The notes under the pieces are model-generated. The model was not told the origin of the DNA. It ran no database searches and worked only from the letters and a program-made list of their open reading frames with translations. Shown piece by piece: positions 61,112 through 64,000 of a DNA stretch of 64,000 nt. The translations under genes were made by a program, and so were the position numbers. The DNA is from Chryseobacterium sp. G0201 (GTDB taxonomy: Bacteria; Bacteroidota; Bacteroidia; Flavobacteriales; Weeksellaceae), in assembly GCF_003815655.1 (NCBI RefSeq), contig NZ_CP033917.1, forward strand, positions 1,116,001 through 1,180,000, in the 5' to 3' direction. The number at the start of each line of letters is the position of its first letter. Within the stretch, counting starts at the first letter, position 1.

Positions 61112-64000
61112 ATGAGCCAATTTAAAGAATACAAAAACCTCAACCTTATTGACGTAGCAGAGAATGTAGCGGAATTTTGGAAACAAAATAAAACCTTCAA
61201 TAAAAGTGTTGAGATTCGTGAGGGGAAACCTGAGTTTGTTTTTTATGAAGGTCCGCCTTCAGCAAATGGTATGCCCGGAATTCACCACGTTATGGCTAGA
61301 GCATTAAAGGATATTTTCTGTCGTTATCAAACCCAGAACGGGAAACAGGTTTTCCGTAAGGCGGGTTGGGATACACACGGACTTCCTGTGGAGCTAGGCG
61401 TAGAAAAAGAATTAGGAATCACTAAAGAAGATATTGGCTCAAAAATTTCTATTGAAGATTACAACAAAGCTTGTCGTGAAGCAGTAATGCGCTACACCGA
61501 TGTTTGGAATAACCTTACCGAGAAAATCGGATATTGGGTTGACCTTGAAGATCCGTATATCACGTATAAGTCAAAATATATGGAGACGGTTTGGTGGTTG
61601 TTGAAACAATTGTATGATAAAGGATTATTGTACAAAGGGTACACGATCCAGCCTTATTCTCCGAAAGCAGGGACAGGACTTTCTTCGCACGAAGTTAATC
61701 AGCCCGGGGCTTACCGTGATGTTTCTGACACGACGGTTGTTGCACAATTCAAGACATTGCCGGAAACATTGCCTTCATTTTTACAAGGTTTTGGAGATGT
61801 ACATTTCTTGGCTTGGACAACAACTCCTTGGACATTGCCTTCTAACACAGCTTTGACTGTCGGACCAAAAATCGATTATGTTTTAGTAAAAACTTTAAAT
61901 CAATATACTTTTGAACCGATTAATGTGGTTTTAGCAAAAGCTTTGGTTGGAAAACAGTTTGCAAAAAAATATAGTGAAGGAACAGATGAGGATTTTGCCA
62001 ATTATACTTCGGAAAGCAAAGTCATTCCTTACAAAATTCTAGCAGAATTCAAAGGTGCTGATTTGGTTGGAATTAAATATGAACAATTATTAGATTACGC
62101 TAAACCTTACCAAAATCCGGAAAATGCTTTCAGAGTAATTTCAGGAGATTTTGTTACAACAGAAGATGGAACAGGTATCGTTCATACGGCGCCGACTTTT
62201 GGTGCTGATGACGCAAAAGTAGCTAAAGAAGCTACTCCTGAAGTTCCGCCAATGTTGGTTTTAAACGAAAACGGAAATCCGGTTCCTCTGGTAGATTTAC
62301 AAGGTAGATTTTTATCTTTAGTAAATGATGAAATCTATGGTTTTGCTAACGAATATGTAAAAGCAGAATATCTGAATGACGATGAAAAAAATACAGAATT
62401 CAACATTCAGAAAGAACAATTAAAATCGATCATCGCAGATTTAAAAAATTATCTTTCTGTTGACGAAAGAATTGCTTTAAAATTAAGAAAAGAAAATAAA
62501 GCTTTTAAAGTAGAAAAATACGTTCACAGTTACCCACACAGCTGGAGAACTGATGAGCCACTTTTATATTATCCATTAGATTCTTGGTTTGTAAAAATGA
62601 CCGCTGTAAAAGACAGATTGGTTGATTTAAACAAAGGAATCAACTGGAAACCGAAATCAACCGGAGAAGGACGTTTCGGAAATTGGCTGGAAAATGTAAA
62701 CGACTGGAATTTATCTCGTTCAAGATATTGGGGAATCCCATTACCAATCTGGAGAACTGAAGATTTGAAAGAAGAAATCATCATCGGTTCTATAGAAGAA
62801 TTATACAACGCGATCGAAAAATCTATCGAAGCTGGCTTCATGACAGAAAATCCTTTCAAAGGTTTTGAGATCGGAAATATGTCTGAAGAAAATTATTCTT
62901 TGGTTGATCTGCACAAAAATATTGTTGATAAAGTTGTTTTAGTTTCAGCTTCAGGAAAAGCAATGAATCGTGAGAGTGACTTAATCGACGTTTGGTTCGA
63001 TTCAGGTTCGATGCCGTATGCGCAGTTACATTATCCTTTTGAGAATAAAGAATTAATTGACAATCATAAAGCATTCCCAGCAGATTTCATCGCGGAAGGC
63101 GTTGATCAGACTCGTGGATGGTTCTACACGCTTCATGCGATCGGAACAGCAGTTTTTGATTCAGTTGCTTATAAAAATGTAATGAGTAACGGACTTGTTT
63201 TGGATAAAAACGGGGTGAAAATGTCAAAATCCAAAGGAAATGGAATTGATCCGTTTGAAACATTAGCGGTTTACGGACCTGATGCTACGCGTTGGTATAT
63301 GGTTTCGAATGCGAATCCTTGGGAAAACCTGAAATTCGACATCGAAGGAATTGATGAAACGAGAAGAAAATTCTTCGGAACACTGTACAACACATACTCG
63401 TTCTTTGCGTTGTATGCGAATGTTGACGGATTCAATTATTCTGAAAAAGACATTGAAAACAGACCGGAAATCGACAGATGGATTTTGTCTGAATTAAATT
63501 TATTAATTAAAGAAGTAAAAGCATTCTACGAAGATTACGAACCAACAAGAGTTGCAAGAGTGATCAACACTTTTGTGAATGACAACTTGAGTAACTGGTA
63601 CGTAAGATTATGCAGAAGACGTTTCTGGAAAGGAGATTACTCTGACGACAAAATTTCTGCTTACCAGACTTTATATACTTGTCTGGAAACTATTGCCAAA
63701 TTATCTGCGCCAATCGCTCCGTTCTTTATGGATCAGTTGTATCAGGATTTAAATAAAGTAACAGGAAAAGATAATGCAGAATCAATTCACCTAACAGATT
63801 TCCCTGTTGCTGATGAAAGTTTGATTGATCAGGATTTGGTTGAAAAAACACATTTAGCACAAAACATTACAAGTATGGTTTTCTCTTTAAGAAAGAAGGA
63901 AAACATAAAAGTTCGTCAGCCTTTACAAAAAGTTTTGATTCCTGTTTTAGATAAAAAAACGGAAGAACAAATCTTAGCTGTTGGAGAGTTAATAAAACAA
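61112..64000 (+). CDS. ileS: Isoleucyl-tRNA synthetase, partial, with GIHH in place of HxGH
   Basis: 963 codons run open to the window end; full length in this family is about 1100 residues. The enzyme charges tRNA-Ile. The class I lower motif is KMSKS in GVKMSKSKGN (Lys703). CP1 editing-domain landmarks are TTTPWTLPSNTAL and GTGIVHTAPTFGADD. WFDSGSMPYAQ and DQTRGWFYTL are IleRS signatures. The upper signature, usually HxGH, reads GMPGIHHVMAR (Gly56-Ile57-His58-His59). The sequence style is the eukaryote-like IleRS2 type often linked to mupirocin tolerance. ATG at 61112 follows a TAAATTTG box. Confidence 0.97.
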   Translation, partial: MSQFKEYKNLNLIDVAENVAEFWKQNKTFNKSVEIREGKPEFVFYEGPPSANGMPGIHHVMARALKDIFCRYQTQNGKQVFRKAGWDTHGLPVELGVEKELGITKEDIGSKISIEDYNKACREAVMRYTDVWNNLTEKIGYWVDLEDPYITYKSKYMETVWWLLKQLYDKGLLYKGYTIQPYSPKAGTGLSSHEVNQPGAYRDVSDTTVVAQFKTLPETLPSFLQGFGDVHFLAWTTTPWTLPSNTALTVGPKIDYVLVKTLNQYTFEPINVVLAKALVGKQFAKKYSEGTDEDFANYTSESKVIPYKILAEFKGADLVGIKYEQLLDYAKPYQNPENAFRVISGDFVTTEDGTGIVHTAPTFGADDAKVAKEATPEVPPMLVLNENGNPVPLVDLQGRFLSLVNDEIYGFANEYVKAEYLNDDEKNTEFNIQKEQLKSIIADLKNYLSVDERIALKLRKENKAFKVEKYVHSYPHSWRTDEPLLYYPLDSWFVKMTAVKDRLVDLNKGINWKPKSTGEGRFGNWLENVNDWNLSRSRYWGIPLPIWRTEDLKEEIIIGSIEELYNAIEKSIEAGFMTENPFKGFEIGNMSEENYSLVDLHKNIVDKVVLVSASGKAMNRESDLIDVWFDSGSMPYAQLHYPFENKELIDNHKAFPADFIAEGVDQTRGWFYTLHAIGTAVFDSVAYKNVMSNGLVLDKNGVKMSKSKGNGIDPFETLAVYGPDATRWYMVSNANPWENLKFDIEGIDETRRKFFGTLYNTYSFFALYANVDGFNYSEKDIENRPEIDRWILSELNLLIKEVKAFYEDYEPTRVARVINTFVNDNLSNWYVRLCRRRFWKGDYSDDKISAYQTLYTCLETIAKLSAPIAPFFMDQLYQDLNKVTGKDNAESIHLTDFPVADESLIDQDLVEKTHLAQNITSMVFSLRKKENIKVRQPLQKVLIPVLDKKTEEQILAVGELIKQ

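Overview
The window looks like a chromosome segment of a flavobacterium of the Chryseobacterium / Elizabethkingia type (Bacteroidota, Weeksellaceae). The reasons are: AT-rich DNA with weak Shine-Dalgarno signals; promoter-like TAnnTTTG boxes; four secreted proteins with type A type-IX-secretion (T9SS) C-terminal domains; a TopA with topoisomerase C-terminal repeats and a Lys/Ala-rich tail; and a complete-looking flexirubin (aryl polyene / dialkylresorcinol ester pigment) locus. Assignment is by recognition only; no database search was possible.

Layout. 1-7.2 kb: the start of an arginase-family ureohydrolase, a delta-60 repeat T9SS protein, a GH43-like protein, an alpha/beta hydrolase and topA. 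7.4-22.6 kb (all minus strand): an accessory surface/glycan segment. Two giant paralogous T9SS proteins with repeated 'MDRNLGA ... YQWGRKDP ... FDPCP-GWR-P' domains alternate with glycan genes (GT2, a polytopic membrane protein, an OafA-type acyltransferase, EpsG-like polymerase). This segment is decaying: one giant gene has an in-frame amber codon, a 28-codon epsG 3' remnant lies next to an unrelated gene, a 21-bp-period heptad-coding array has stops, and one small gene has a probable poly-T frameshift.

22.8-58.7 kb: the flexirubin locus. A long plus-strand operon-like run (22840-42543) holds an MMPL/acyltransferase/degenerate methyltransferase fusion, darA and darB (dialkylresorcinol head), three hotdog dehydratase-like proteins, a BtrH-like acyltransferase, an ABC exporter pair, a 4HBT thioesterase, two ketosynthases, a half-size ketosynthase-like protein, an ACP, a chain-length factor, a polysaccharide deacetylase, LolA-like carrier, lipoprotein and beta-barrel proteins, and a GT2-DUF2062 protein. 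After two minus-strand secreted genes (FG-GAP/ASPIC protein, diheme cytochrome), a minus-strand block carries C45 acyltransferase, CrtI-like oxidoreductase, LpxL-like acyltransferase, a second ACP, a further ketosynthase, FabG and a tyrosine-ammonia-lyase-like enzyme, with a divergent flavin-dependent halogenase-like gene and an acyl-adenylate ligase. Logic: the ammonia-lyase makes the aryl starter, the ligase loads it, KS/CLF, FabG and hotdog dehydratases build the polyene on ACP, DarA/B make the resorcinol, and an acyltransferase joins the halves. Transport genes would place the pigment in the outer membrane.

58.9-64 kb: an M23 peptidase, a repeat-rich intergenic region and the first 963 codons of ileS, whose class-I signature reads GIHH instead of HxGH.

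Dispersed palindromic repeats are frequent; one copy lies in-frame inside a ketosynthase gene and another encodes the N-terminus of the C45 enzyme. No tRNA, rRNA, CRISPR array, transposase or phage gene was seen.
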